Of a stretch of DNA of 62,801 nt, positions 16,720 to 25,774 are shown piece by piece. The stretch's first letter is position 1; each line of letters opens with the position of its first letter. The position numbers and the translations under genes are program-made. The stretch comes from Micrococcales bacterium 72-143 (lineage in GTDB: Bacteria > Actinomycetota > Actinomycetes > Actinomycetales > Microbacteriaceae). The stretch spans positions 562,814 to 625,614 of the forward strand of contig MKVM01000001.1 in the NCBI GenBank assembly GCA_001898835.1, written 5' to 3'. The notes beneath the pieces are model-generated. The model had not been told where the DNA came from, searched no databases, and saw only the letters and a program-made list of their open reading frames with translations.

Positions 16720-17972
16720 GCCCACTCCAGGAAGCGGGCGTTCTCGGCCAGCAGCAGCCCCGTGAGACGCTCGGCGCGCTCGTGCTGCAGCACGAGCGGG
16801 TGGGCCCGCATGGCGCGCAGCACGCGGTCGGCGCCGCCGCGCACGGCCGCGTCCAGCGCGAGGCGCTCGTAGCCCGCGACCGCGGCCACGAGACCGCGGA
16901 TGTCGTCGGGCAGCGCCGCGACCGGCTCGGCGACGAAGCGGCCCTCGCGGTAGTGCGCGGGCACCTCGACGACGTGGTCGTCGGGCAGGAAGTCGAGCAG
17001 GCCGTCGTTACGCAGGTTCACGACGCGCGGAACCTCGTCGCCGCCCTGGATCGCGACGAGCAGCTCGATCGCGGCCTCCGAGTAGAACGCGCCGCCGCGG
17101 CGCTCCAGGATCTCGGGCTTCGTGTCGACCGTCTCGTCGGCGTAGATGCGCAGCAGCTCCCGCTCGATCTCCCGCACCTGGTGGGCCCGCGACTCGTCGT
17201 GCAGCTGCTCGCGCAGTACCTCGTCGTGGGCGTAGTAGTAGCGCAGGTAGTACGAGGGGACGGCGCCGAGCTGCGCAAGGAGCTCGGGCGGCAGCTCGAC
17301 CTCCTCGGCGAGCTCGCCGAGCCGGGTGTCGAGCAGGCGCGGCAGCATGTCGACGCCGCCGACGCTCACGCCGCGCTCCCAGGTGAGATGGTTGAGGCCG
17401 ACGTGCCCCAGCTGCACCTCGTCGGGCTGCACGCCGAGGGTCGCCGCGAACCGTCGCTGGAAGCCGATCGCGACGTTGCAGAGGCCGACCGCCCGGTGGC
17501 CCTCCTGCAGCAGGGCGCGGGTGACGATCCCGACGGGGTTCGCGAAGTCGACGATCCAGGCGTCCGGCTTCGCGTGGCGGCGCACGACCTCCGCGATGCG
17601 CAGCACGACGGGCACCGTGCGCAGCGCCTTCGCGAGGCCCCCGGGGCCGGTGGTCTCCTGGCCGATGCAGTCGACGTCGTGCGGCCACGTCTCGTCGGCA
17701 TGCCGGGCGTCCTGTCCGCCGACCCGCAGCTGGATGAGCACGAAGTCGGCGTCCGAGACGCCGGCCACGAGGTCGGTCGTCGCCTCGAGTCGCCCGGGAT
17801 GACCGGCACGCGCCAGCATGCGGCGCGAGATGCCGGCCACGAGCCCGAGGCGTTGCTCGTCGACGTCGACGAGGACGATCTCGTCGAGCGGCAGGCGGTC
17901 GCGCAGGCGCGAGAACCCGTCGATGAGCTCCGGGGTGTAGGTCGAGCCGCCTCCGACGATGGCGAGCTTCAT
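16716..17972 (-). CDS. Glycoside hydrolase family 4 (6-phospho-beta-glucosidase type)
   Basis: A 418-residue GH4 enzyme, a family that hydrolyses glycosides by an NAD- and Mn-dependent oxidation-elimination route. GGGSTYTPELIDG (7-19) binds NAD; NPVGIVT (145-151), GLCNVAIG (163-170) with metal-ligand Cys165, and GHVGLNHLTW (189-198) with His195 form the active site. Closest in style to 6-phospho-beta-glucosidases (CelF/LicH type) rather than alpha-galactosidases. Such enzymes normally follow PTS uptake. Here the operon has an ABC importer and a kinase instead. It starts 28 bases after the ROK gene stop. Confidence 0.88.
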   Translation of the reverse strand: MKLAIVGGGSTYTPELIDGFSRLRDRLPLDEIVLVDVDEQRLGLVAGISRRMLARAGHPGRLEATTDLVAGVSDADFVLIQLRVGGQDARHADETWPHDVDCIGQETTGPGGLAKALRTVPVVLRIAEVVRRHAKPDAWIVDFANPVGIVTRALLQEGHRAVGLCNVAIGFQRRFAATLGVQPDEVQLGHVGLNHLTWERGVSVGGVDMLPRLLDTRLGELAEEVELPPELLAQLGAVPSYYLRYYYAHDEVLREQLHDESRAHQVREIERELLRIYADETVDTKPEILERRGGAFYSEAAIELLVAIQGGDEVPRVVNLRNDGLLDFLPDDHVVEVPAHYREGRFVAEPVAALPDDIRGLVAAVAGYERLALDAAVRGGADRVLRAMRAHPLVLQHERAERLTGLLLAENARFLEWA

Positions 17973-18000
17973 GGTGCGTGTTCCTGTCTGTGGGTGGTGA

Positions 18001-19140
18001 TCAGCCGGAGACGATCCGGGCTTCGAGTCGCTCGCGGATGCGGCCGACGAGCAGCTGGCGCGCGCCGAGCAGCACGGCGGACGGGCCGGTGCTGCTCGCG
18101 CGCACCTCGAGCACGGGATGCGCCTCGCGCGCGATCCGCTGGTCGACGAGTGCGGCGAGCGCCGCCCCGCCCGCGACCCCGGTGGGTCCGCCGAGCACGA
18201 CCATCGCGGGGTCGAGCACGGCGAGCACGGGGTCGAGCGCGAGCGCGATGCGGTCGGCGACGGTCGCGAGGGCCGCCGCGTCCCCGGCCAGCCGGGTCAG
18301 CGCATCCGCGTAGCCGGTGCCGAGCAGCGCTCCGATGGCGGGACCGCCGAGCAGGTCGGTGGCGTCGACCGCGCCGGTCGGGCCGGGCAGGGCGAGGTAG
18401 CCCACCTCGCCCGCGCTCCCGGACACGCCGCGCAGGACGACGCCCCCGAGGTCGACCCCCGCGCCGATGCCGTCGCCGAGCCAGAGCAGCACGAAGCTCG
18501 CCGCGTCCGTCGCGACCCCGCTCGCCCGCTCCGCCATCGCCGCGAGGTTGACGTCGTTCTCGATCGTGACGGCGACGCCCACTTCGGCCTCGATGCGCGC
18601 CGCGGCACCCGCCTCGGGCCACCCCGGGAGGGTGTTGGTGAGCGAGAGGGTGTCGTGTTCCTGCCAGACCGCCGCCTGCACGCCGACGGCGACGACCTCG
18701 ACGGCCCCCTCGTCCGCGCCGACCGCCGCGCACGCGGCGCGGATCGCCCGCCCGATGTCGGCTTCCGGCCCTCGCGTGTCGCTCAGCGGCACCTCGACGA
18801 GCGGATGCTCCGCACCCGTCGCGTCGACGAGCGCGCACTGCAGCGCCCCCGCGAGCATGCTCACCGCGACGCCCGTGCCGCGGTCGGTGCGCACGCCGTA
18901 GCTGACGGCCGCGGGCCCGCGGCTGCCCGAGGCCTCGCCGACGGGGTGCACGAGCTCCGCCCGCTCGAGCCTCGCGAGCATCTGACCCGCGGTGGGCTTG
19001 GACATGCCCGACAGCTCGCCCAGCTGGGTGCGCGTGAGCGGCCCGTGCTCGAGGAGCAGGCGGAACGCCGTGCGGTCGTTGTGCGCACGCAACCAGGCGG
19101 ACGTGCCGGGATCGATCTGGGTCATCGTCGTCTCTCTCAC
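18001..19140 (-). CDS. ROK-family transcriptional regulator
   Basis: A 379-residue repressor-type ROK protein. The N-terminal winged helix (about 34-62: LTRTQLGELSGMSKPTAGQM) is followed by a sugar-kinase-like domain with ENDVNLAAMAE and GDGIGAGVDLGG. The usual CxCGxxGCxE zinc motif of ROK proteins is absent. The GTG at 19140 overlaps the upstream ABC stop (GTGA) and has GAGGAG about 6 nt before it; ATG 19125 is the alternative. It lies between transporter and hydrolase genes, so it probably controls this operon through the palindrome at 24630-24650, with a glycoside or phosphosugar as inducer. Confidence 0.88.
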   Translation of the reverse strand: MRETTMTQIDPGTSAWLRAHNDRTAFRLLLEHGPLTRTQLGELSGMSKPTAGQMLARLERAELVHPVGEASGSRGPAAVSYGVRTDRGTGVAVSMLAGALQCALVDATGAEHPLVEVPLSDTRGPEADIGRAIRAACAAVGADEGAVEVVAVGVQAAVWQEHDTLSLTNTLPGWPEAGAAARIEAEVGVAVTIENDVNLAAMAERASGVATDAASFVLLWLGDGIGAGVDLGGVVLRGVSGSAGEVGYLALPGPTGAVDATDLLGGPAIGALLGTGYADALTRLAGDAAALATVADRIALALDPVLAVLDPAMVVLGGPTGVAGGAALAALVDQRIAREAHPVLEVRASSTGPSAVLLGARQLLVGRIRERLEARIVSG

Positions 19141-19982
19141 TGCGATCTCCTCACCTCCTCGCGCAGACGGCCGAGCCGGTCCGGGTCGGCCGCGGCGTCC
19201 AGCAGGGTGCGCGTGTAGGCGTGCTGAGGGTTCAGGATGACCGTGTCCGCGTCGCCGCGCTCTACGATCTCCCCGCGGTACATGACGAGGATCTCATCCG
19301 AGAAGTGCCGCGCGGTCGCCAGGTCGTGCGTGATGTAGAGCACGCCGAGCCCCTCGCTGCGCTGCAGCTCCGCCAGGAGGTTGAGCACGCCGAGGCGGAT
19401 CGACACGTCGAGCATCGAGACGGGCTCGTCGGCCACGATGTAGGTCGCGCCGGGGGCGAGCGCCCGCGCGATCGCCACACGCTGCCGCTGACCCCCCGAG
19501 AGCTCGTGGGGTCGGCGGTCGGCGTACCTCGACGACGGCGTCAGCTGCACCCGCTCGAGCAGCTCGTGCGCGCGGCTGCGCACCTCGGAGGCCGACATCC
19601 GCGGGTTGTGGATCCGCAGCGGCCGCTCGATGTGATGCAGGATCGTGTGGAACGGGTTGAGCGACGCGAACGGGTCCTGGAACACGAGCTGCACGCGCGA
19701 GCGGTACCGCTCGAGGGCGGCGCCGCGCATCGGCGCGGCGACCCCGTCGAGGAGCACCCCGCCCGAGGTCGTCGTCTCCAGTCGCGACAGGATGCGCGCC
19801 ACCGTCGACTTACCCGAGCCGCTCTCCCCGACGAGCGCGATCGTGCGTCCGGGTCGGATCGTGAACGACACGTCCGCCACGGCGTGCAGCGTCGAGGTGC
19901 GCAGACCCGATCGGATGCGGTAATCGCGCACGAGGCGCCGCGCCTCGAGGCCGGGCTCGCCCACCGGTTCGCGGGTCGTCAT
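19137..19982 (-). CDS. Peptide/oligosaccharide ABC transporter ATP-binding protein (OppF/DppF-like)
   Basis: A 281-residue ATPase. Walker A GESGSGKS is at 52-59, FQDPFASLNP (101-110) is the Q-loop typical of the Opp/Dpp family, LSGGQRQRVA is at 161-170 and VADEPVSMLDVS carries Walker B. The C-terminal HAYTRTLLDAA matches the OppF tail. It is one of two ATPases of the importer encoded at 19.1-24.6 kb. Both ends overlap neighbours by 4 nt. Confidence 0.92.
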   Translation of the reverse strand: MTTREPVGEPGLEARRLVRDYRIRSGLRTSTLHAVADVSFTIRPGRTIALVGESGSGKSTVARILSRLETTTSGGVLLDGVAAPMRGAALERYRSRVQLVFQDPFASLNPFHTILHHIERPLRIHNPRMSASEVRSRAHELLERVQLTPSSRYADRRPHELSGGQRQRVAIARALAPGATYIVADEPVSMLDVSIRLGVLNLLAELQRSEGLGVLYITHDLATARHFSDEILVMYRGEIVERGDADTVILNPQHAYTRTLLDAAADPDRLGRLREEVRRSQ

Positions 19983-20836
19983 GCGCTCGCCCCCTCCTGC
20001 TCCTCACGCCGGCGGACGAAGCCGCCCCGGTCGCCGCGCAGGCTCGGGAAGCTCGCGAGCAGCCGCTTCGTGTAGTCGTGCTCCGGCCGCCGGTAGATGC
20101 GCTCGGCATCGCCGAGCTCGACGATGCGCCCCTCGAGCATGACCGCGATGCGATCGCTGATCTCGATGAGCAGCGGCAGGTCGTGGGTGATGAAGATGAC
20201 GGCGAAGCCGAGCCGCTCGCGCAGCCGCATGATCTCCCGGATGATGCCCCGCTGCACGACGACGTCGAGCGCGGTCGTCGGCTCGTCCATGATCATCACC
20301 TGCGGGTCGAGGGCGAGCGCCATCGCGATCATGACGCGCTGCCGCATCCCGCCCGACAGCTCGTGCGGGAACGCCGTCAGCCGCGACGGGTCGACCCCGA
20401 CGAGGCCGAGCAGCTCGGCGCTGCGTCGCACGCGCTCGGCGCGGCCCATCCCGGGACGATGCGTGCGGAACACGTCGTCGAGCTGCGCCCGCACGCTCAT
20501 CACGGGGTTGAGCGAGTTCATCGAGCCCTGGAACACCATCGAGACCTTGTCCCAGCGGTAGCGGCGCAGCGACTCGCCGGAGAGCCCGACGACGTCGATG
20601 TCGGCACCGCCGCGGTCGTGGAAGACGATCTCGCCGGAGGTCTGGAGCGCGGGCGCCTTGAGCAGCCGGTTGAGCCCGTAGGCGAGCGTCGTCTTGCCGC
20701 ATCCGGACTCCCCCGCGAGCCCCAGGATCTCGCCCCGGTGCAGCGTGAGCGAGACCTCCTGCACGGCCTTCACGGGCGGCTCGACCTGGTACTCGATCGA
20801 GACGTCGCGCGCCGTCAGCACCGGCTGGCCGGTCAT
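19979..20836 (-). CDS. Peptide/oligosaccharide ABC transporter ATP-binding protein (OppD/DppD-like)
   Basis: A 285-residue ATPase with Walker A GESGCGKT (42-49), FQGSMNSLNPV, LSGGMRQRVMIA and IMDEPTTALDVVVQ. The LSGGMRQR signature is characteristic of OppD-type subunits. The ATG at 20836 overlaps the upstream permease stop; an open frame continues upstream but is antisense-like extension. Works with the OppF-like ATPase encoded next. Confidence 0.92.
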   Translation of the reverse strand: MTGQPVLTARDVSIEYQVEPPVKAVQEVSLTLHRGEILGLAGESGCGKTTLAYGLNRLLKAPALQTSGEIVFHDRGGADIDVVGLSGESLRRYRWDKVSMVFQGSMNSLNPVMSVRAQLDDVFRTHRPGMGRAERVRRSAELLGLVGVDPSRLTAFPHELSGGMRQRVMIAMALALDPQVMIMDEPTTALDVVVQRGIIREIMRLRERLGFAVIFITHDLPLLIEISDRIAVMLEGRIVELGDAERIYRRPEHDYTKRLLASFPSLRGDRGGFVRRREEQEGASA

Positions 20837-21846
20837 GCGAACGCTCCGTCGTCGGCGATGCCGCGCCCGGCGCGACGCGCCTTGCGCTGACGTCGGGCGG
20901 CCTGCGGCGCGAGGCGCAGCTTCGGGTTCACGATCTCGTCGATGGCGAAGTTGATGAGCGAGAGGCCGGCCCCGAGCAGCGCGATGACGGCGCCCGGCGG
21001 CACGAACCACCACCACGCCCCGCTGCCGACCGCCTGGCCCGTCTGGGCATCGTTGAGCATCGTGCCGAGCGTGATCGACCCGGTCGGACCGAGACCCAGG
21101 TAGGAGAGGCCCGCCTCGCCGAGCACCGCGAAGATGACCCCGAAGATGAGCTGCGCCGCGAGCAGCGGCACCAGGTTCGGCAGGATCTCGACGAAGATGA
21201 TCCGCAGCGGCCTCTCCCCCGCGACGCGCGAGGCGGCGACGTAGTCGCGGGTGCGCAGCGACCGCGCGGTCGCACGCAGCACGACGGCCGAACCCGCCCA
21301 TCCGGTGATCCCGAGCACGAGCGCGACGAGGAACGAACTGCGCGCGAGCGGGCCGAGCCCCTCGGTGTGCTGCACATATGCCGCGATCACCATGACCAGG
21401 GGCAGTCCGGGGATCACGAGCATGATGTTGGTGAGCAGGGTCAGGATCTCATCGAGCACGCCCCCGAAGTAGCCTGCGAGCACCCCGAAGACGACCGCCA
21501 GCAGCAGCGAGACGACGCCCGCGACGAGGCCGACGAAGAGCGAGCCCTGCGTGCCCCAGGCGAGCTGCGCGAACACGTCGTAGCCGAGCTTCGTCGTGCC
21601 GAGCAGGTGGTCGGGGCCCGGAGGCAGCAGCGCGGGGTTGCCCGAGTCGCGCGGGTCCTGCACGAACGCCGGGGCCACGAGCCCGAACAGCACGATGACG
21701 CCCACGATGACGAGACCGGTCAGCAGTTTGCCGGACATGCTGGGCAGCAGGGTGCGCACGCGACTCGCGCGCGCGATCCGCTCGGTCGCGACCGCCGAGG
21801 TCGGCAGCGGCTCCGCGGGCGGGGCGGGGAGACGCGGGTCAGCCAC
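20833..21846 (-). CDS. Peptide/oligosaccharide ABC transporter permease (OppC/DppC-like)
   Basis: A 337-residue inner-membrane permease with a long N-terminal cytoplasmic region and about six membrane helices. GTDxxG-like HLLGTTKLGYDVFAQLAWG (about residues 83-101) is the DppC/OppC signature; the coupling motif RDYVAASRVAGERPLRIIFVEILPN (about 205-229) binds the ATPases. It overlaps the upstream permease by 8 nt and the OppD-like gene by 4 nt. Confidence 0.91.
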   Translation of the reverse strand: MADPRLPAPPAEPLPTSAVATERIARASRVRTLLPSMSGKLLTGLVIVGVIVLFGLVAPAFVQDPRDSGNPALLPPGPDHLLGTTKLGYDVFAQLAWGTQGSLFVGLVAGVVSLLLAVVFGVLAGYFGGVLDEILTLLTNIMLVIPGLPLVMVIAAYVQHTEGLGPLARSSFLVALVLGITGWAGSAVVLRATARSLRTRDYVAASRVAGERPLRIIFVEILPNLVPLLAAQLIFGVIFAVLGEAGLSYLGLGPTGSITLGTMLNDAQTGQAVGSGAWWWFVPPGAVIALLGAGLSLINFAIDEIVNPKLRLAPQAARRQRKARRAGRGIADDGAFA

Positions 21847-22843
21847 GGTGCCTCACTCTCGGGTCGATGAAGCCGTAGACGAGCTCCATGAGGAAGTTCG
21901 CGGCGAGGACGGTGAGCGTGATCACGAGGAACACGCCCTGCATGAGCGCGTAGTCGAGCCCCTGCACCGCCTGGATCATGAGCTTGCCGATGCCCGGGTA
22001 GCTGAACACCTGCTCGGTGACGATTGAGCCCGCCACCACGAAGCCGAGCGCGATGCCGAATCCGGCGAGGCTCGGGATGGCGGCGTTGCGCCCGGCGTAG
22101 CGGCTGCGGATGCGGCGGGGCGTGAGCCCCTTCGCCTCGGCGGTCACGACGTAGTCCTCCGACATCGTCTGCACCATCATGTTGCGCATCCCGAGCAGCC
22201 AGCCGCCGACCGAGGAGATCACGATCGTCGCGGCGGGCAGGATGGCGTGCACGACGGCGCTGCCCACGAAGGCCCAGCTCCACTCCGGGCCCGCGGGGAA
22301 CTCGAACACGTCGTAGCCGCCGAAGATCGGCAGCAACCCGAGCTGCACCGCGAGCACCGCCACGAGCACGAGCGCGAGCCAGAAGTACGGGACCGACTGG
22401 AGGAAGGTCGTTGCGGGCACCAGGTGGTCGACCCAGGTGCCGCGACGCCATCCCACCCAGGCGCCCGCGGCGATCCCGAGCACGAACGACAGGATCGTCG
22501 CGACGCCCACGAGGATCACGGTCCACGGCAGGGCGGCGCCGATCAGCTCGGCGACCGACGCGGGGTACCGCGTCGAGGAGACGCCCAGGTCGCCGTGCAG
22601 CAGCCGTCCCCAGTACGCGAGGTACTGGTCCCACAGACTCGTCCCCTTCTCGGCACCCAGGATCGAGGTGATCGTCCTGATCGTCTCCTCGGAGAGGGGG
22701 CGCCCGCCGTTGGCACGACGGAGCTTGCCGAGCATGATCGCCGCCGGGTCGCCCGGGAGCAGCCGCGGCAGGAGGAAGTTGAGCGAGATCGCCGCCCACA
22801 ACGTCACGAGGTAGAAGGAGACCCTCCGCACGTAGAAGTTCAC
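21839..22843 (-). CDS. Peptide/oligosaccharide ABC transporter permease (OppB/DppB-like)
   Basis: A 334-residue permease. The N-terminal FYVRRVSFYLVTLWAAISLNFLLPRLLPGDPA is the DppB opening helix and GDPA motif, followed by about five further helices and a coupling loop around EDYVVTAEAKGLTPRRIRSRYAGRNA. Two GTG codons compete. GTG 22843 has GGAGG exactly 5 nt upstream. GTG 22849 shares its first base with that Shine-Dalgarno sequence and so cannot use it. The shorter start is chosen. Confidence 0.9.
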   Translation of the reverse strand: MNFYVRRVSFYLVTLWAAISLNFLLPRLLPGDPAAIMLGKLRRANGGRPLSEETIRTITSILGAEKGTSLWDQYLAYWGRLLHGDLGVSSTRYPASVAELIGAALPWTVILVGVATILSFVLGIAAGAWVGWRRGTWVDHLVPATTFLQSVPYFWLALVLVAVLAVQLGLLPIFGGYDVFEFPAGPEWSWAFVGSAVVHAILPAATIVISSVGGWLLGMRNMMVQTMSEDYVVTAEAKGLTPRRIRSRYAGRNAAIPSLAGFGIALGFVVAGSIVTEQVFSYPGIGKLMIQAVQGLDYALMQGVFLVITLTVLAANFLMELVYGFIDPRVRHRG

Positions 22844-22891
22844 GCTCACCTCCTCCGGCGATTCGGGGACGAGTCCGTGGTCACAGCGCCG

Positions 22892-24550
22892 CTACTTCGC
22901 CGGCTTCAGGTGCGTGAGCACGATCGCCGAGGCGGTCGACAGGTACGGCAGCGGCGCCGCGTACAGGTCGTCGTCGCTCGGCCATCCGGTGAAGTCCTTC
23001 ACGTTGAAGAACGACTGCGAGGCGTTCAGCACGATCGGGATGTAGGGCAGGTCGCGCGCGATCTCCGTCTGCACGGATGCGTAGGCGTCCTTCTTGATGG
23101 CCTCGTCCTGGGTGGCGCCCGCGGCCTTCACCGCGGCGTCGACGACGGGGTTGGAGTAGCGCGAGTAGTTCTGGCCCTTGGTGGGCTCGTCGCCGACCTT
23201 GGCGCTCGAGAGCGTCGTGAAGTACTGGTCGTAGTTGGAGAACGGGTCGGGCACGAGCGACTGCGTCAGCCCGTACATCGCCATCTGGAAGTCGCCGTTC
23301 GAGATCGGGGTCCAGTACTCGGCCTCCGAGACGGTGCGGGCGTTGATGCGGATGCCGGCCTTCGCCGCCTGCTCGCTGATGAGCTTCGCCGCGTCGTTGT
23401 AGTCCGTCCAGCCGTCGGGCGAGAACAGGTCGAGCTCGATCGGGGTTCCGCCCTTGCCGTAGAAGCCGTCGGAACCCTTCGTGTAGCCGGCGGCCTCGAG
23501 GATCGTGGCGGCGGATGCGGCGTCCGGGTTCTGAGGGCTCGTCGCGAGCGAGGAGTCGCTCACCCACTTCTCGTCGCGCGGAAGCAGCGCGAAGGCGGGC
23601 GAGGACTCGCCGGCGAGCCCGGCGAACGCCTTCTCGCGGATGGTGGAGCGGTCGATCGCGACGTTGATCGCCTGGCGCACGGCCGGGTCGGTCTGCGCAC
23701 CGGTGCAACCCATCGCCGCGTCCGCGCAGGTGACGATGACGGTCGGATCCTGCTGCTGGTTCATCGTCGCGATGGCGCCGCTCGCGGTGACCGAGTCGGG
23801 ATTCGCGATGAACTGTCCCACCCAGTCGAGCTTGCCGGTCTTCAGCAGGTCCTCGGAGGACTGGTTGGAGTCGATGCCGACGTCCTGCACCTCCTTCACG
23901 GAGGGGGCGCCGTCGCGGAACAGCTCGTTCGCCTCGACGGTATAGGCGGCATCCGTGAACGCCTTGAGCTTGTAGGGGCCGGAGCCGACCGGCTGCTGGT
24001 TGGTCTCGGACATGTAGTCGTCGATCTTCGACCAGATGTGCTCGGGCACGATCCAGGTGGAGCCGAGGATGAGCGACGCGGCCGTGAACTTGGGCGTCGA
24101 GTAGCCGATGACGACGGTCGTGTCGTCGGTCGCCTCGATGGAGGTCATGTCGGGGTCGACGTTGGAGCCGTAGCCGAAGGTGAACACCACGTCGGCGGCC
24201 GTGAGGGGCTTGCCGTCGCTCCACTTCTGGCCCGGCTTGATGGTGATCGTGAGCTGGGTGCCGTCGTCGCTGTAGCTGTAGCTGTCGCCGATGAGGCCGA
24301 CGGGCGGATCGGCGGAGAGCTGGTTGAAGAAGAAGAGCGGCTCGTAGATGGCGCCGAAGGTCAGGTGGGTCGCGGTGTCGACGTGGAAGGGGTTGAAGTC
24401 GTTGTTGATGGGGGTCATGGAGCCGGACCACACCCGCAGCGGGCGGGTCGACGGGTCGCCGGATGACGGCGAGCACGCGGTGAGCGAGAGCGCGAGGGCT
24501 GTGGTGCCGGCGGCGATCAGGGCGATCACCCGGGTACGGGGGCGGTGCAT
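22892..24550 (-). CDS. ABC transporter substrate-binding lipoprotein, peptide/oligosaccharide family (SBP_bac_5)
   Basis: A 552-residue extracytoplasmic receptor, first gene of the operon. Signal peptide with lipobox LTAC, Cys26 lipidated. The mature part shows the cluster-C binding-protein pattern: FGAIYEPLFFFN, LTITIKPGQKWSDGKPLTAADVVFTF and VRQAINVAIDRSTI. Cluster-C receptors bind peptides, but in actinobacteria and Thermotoga many bind beta-glucan or chitin oligosaccharides. The GH4, kinase and ROK genes downstream favour a glycoside here. The promoter region at 24625-24653 lies immediately upstream. Confidence 0.9.
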   Translation of the reverse strand: MHRPRTRVIALIAAGTTALALSLTACSPSSGDPSTRPLRVWSGSMTPINNDFNPFHVDTATHLTFGAIYEPLFFFNQLSADPPVGLIGDSYSYSDDGTQLTITIKPGQKWSDGKPLTAADVVFTFGYGSNVDPDMTSIEATDDTTVVIGYSTPKFTAASLILGSTWIVPEHIWSKIDDYMSETNQQPVGSGPYKLKAFTDAAYTVEANELFRDGAPSVKEVQDVGIDSNQSSEDLLKTGKLDWVGQFIANPDSVTASGAIATMNQQQDPTVIVTCADAAMGCTGAQTDPAVRQAINVAIDRSTIREKAFAGLAGESSPAFALLPRDEKWVSDSSLATSPQNPDAASAATILEAAGYTKGSDGFYGKGGTPIELDLFSPDGWTDYNDAAKLISEQAAKAGIRINARTVSEAEYWTPISNGDFQMAMYGLTQSLVPDPFSNYDQYFTTLSSAKVGDEPTKGQNYSRYSNPVVDAAVKAAGATQDEAIKKDAYASVQTEIARDLPYIPIVLNASQSFFNVKDFTGWPSDDDLYAAPLPYLSTASAIVLTHLKPAK

Positions 24551-24624
24551 GGAAGTACCTCATCTCTGGAGCGTCATTGCGGAACAAGGTGCGCTGCGAC
24601 GCGAACGCCGCCGCCTTGCGCGGA

Positions 24625-24653
24625 ACGCTACAGGAAAGGTTGTTTCCGGTAAA
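24625..24653 (-). promoter_or_regulatory. Promoter with embedded operator of the glycoside operon
   Basis: On the minus strand a possible -35 TTTACC (24648-24653) and -10 TAGCGT (24625-24630) are 17 nt apart. The spacer region holds a near-perfect inverted repeat, ACAGGAAA-N5-TTTCCGGT (24630-24650; 7 of 8 positions pair). A repressor bound there would block polymerase. The ROK regulator encoded at 18001-19140 is the obvious candidate. Confidence 0.6.
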
Positions 24654-24689
24654 GCCTTTTCTACTTATTTTGCGCGGGATGCGCCCCGC

Positions 24690-25658
24690 TCAGCCCTGGT
24701 TGACGCCCTTGATGTCGACGAGGAACACGAGGGTCTGACCCCCGAGGTCGTGAGCCTGCGGGTCGGTGCCGTAGGCGAGCTCCGGCGGGATGACCACGAT
24801 GACCGTCGACCCCACCTTCTGCCCCACGAGCGCCGCGCCGAATCCGGGCACGACCTTCAGGGTCGAGAACGTCGCCGGCGACTTCCCGAAGCTCTGGTCG
24901 AAGATCTCGCCCGTGTTCCAGCTGATGCCCTGGTAGTCGACCGTGACGCTGTCGCCCGCGACGACCGTCGCCCCGTCGCCCTTCTCGAGCACCGCCTCCT
25001 TCAGCTCGGTCGGCGCGTCGCCGCCCGGCAGGGTGACCGTCGGGATGCCGTCGCCGTCGCGCTCGACGGTGGGAACGCCGTCCGTCCACTCCGCGGGCGT
25101 CAGCTGCTCCTCCACCGAGACCACGTCGACCACGAAGACGACGGTGTCGCCCGCCGAGATCCCGTAGTCGGAGAGGCCGTTCTCGCCGAACGCCTCCGCG
25201 GACGGCACCACGCCGACCACGCGCGACCCGACCGTCGAGCACGCGATCGTCTTCACGAGGCCCTTGATGAACGCGACCTCGTTCAGCACGAACTCCGCCT
25301 GCTTGCCCTCCGAGTAGTCGGTCTGCGTCGCCGCGGCACCCGTCGTGCCGTTGTAGAGCGAGAAGTCGACGCGCACGGTGTCGCCGAACTCCGCCTTCTT
25401 CCCGTCGCCCTCGATGAGCACCCGGCGCTCGGTGCGGTCCACCTCGATCGGGGCGTTCACCACGACCGTCGGCGCCGCACCGAAGTCGCCCGTCACGTCG
25501 ACCTTCTCGGTCGCGTCGCCCGGCTTCGCGCACTCGCGCTCGGCGGCCGCCGAGCCCGACGGCGAGGGCGAGGACGAGGCGTCCGGATCGGATGCCGCGC
25601 AGCCGGCGAGGGCGACCGCGAGCGCGGCGACGGTCAGGACGGGAAGGACGCGGGGCAC
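24690..25658 (-). CDS. FKBP-type peptidyl-prolyl cis-trans isomerase lipoprotein with two FKBP domains
   Basis: A 322-residue lipoprotein. GTG 25658 has GAGGAG about 7 nt upstream and gives a compact signal peptide with lipobox LAGC (Cys20). A Ser/Pro linker follows. The first FKBP-like half (about 75-175) is divergent; the second (about 210-320) is canonical, with DSVTVDYQGI, FDQSFGKSPATF, VVPGFGAALVGQKVGSTVIVVIPPELAYG and LVFLVDI. It probably assists folding of exported proteins at the membrane surface. Monocistronic, divergent from gabT. Confidence 0.9.
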   Translation of the reverse strand: MPRVLPVLTVAALAVALAGCAASDPDASSSPSPSGSAAAERECAKPGDATEKVDVTGDFGAAPTVVVNAPIEVDRTERRVLIEGDGKKAEFGDTVRVDFSLYNGTTGAAATQTDYSEGKQAEFVLNEVAFIKGLVKTIACSTVGSRVVGVVPSAEAFGENGLSDYGISAGDTVVFVVDVVSVEEQLTPAEWTDGVPTVERDGDGIPTVTLPGGDAPTELKEAVLEKGDGATVVAGDSVTVDYQGISWNTGEIFDQSFGKSPATFSTLKVVPGFGAALVGQKVGSTVIVVIPPELAYGTDPQAHDLGGQTLVFLVDIKGVNQG

Positions 25659-25762
25659 GGGGATCTCCTCGGAAAGCGGTGCGGGACGCTCCATCCTCCC
25701 CCATGGAAGCTCGGCGTGCGGTGTGCGTCGCCGGGCGCGGCGGCCGCTCAGGAGGCCCCGCC

Positions 25763-25774
25763 TAGACTCGACGC
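25763..25774 (+). promoter_or_regulatory. -10 element of leaderless gabT promoter
   Basis: TAGACT at 25763-25768 is followed by 6 nt and ATG 25775. No Shine-Dalgarno sequence is seen close to the start; the AGGAGG at 25751-25756 is too far upstream. Confidence 0.5.

Noticed and set aside
16716-17972. PTS-linked GH4 locus
   Set aside because: No EIIA, EIIB, EIIC, HPr or EI gene is nearby; the importer in the operon is an ABC system.
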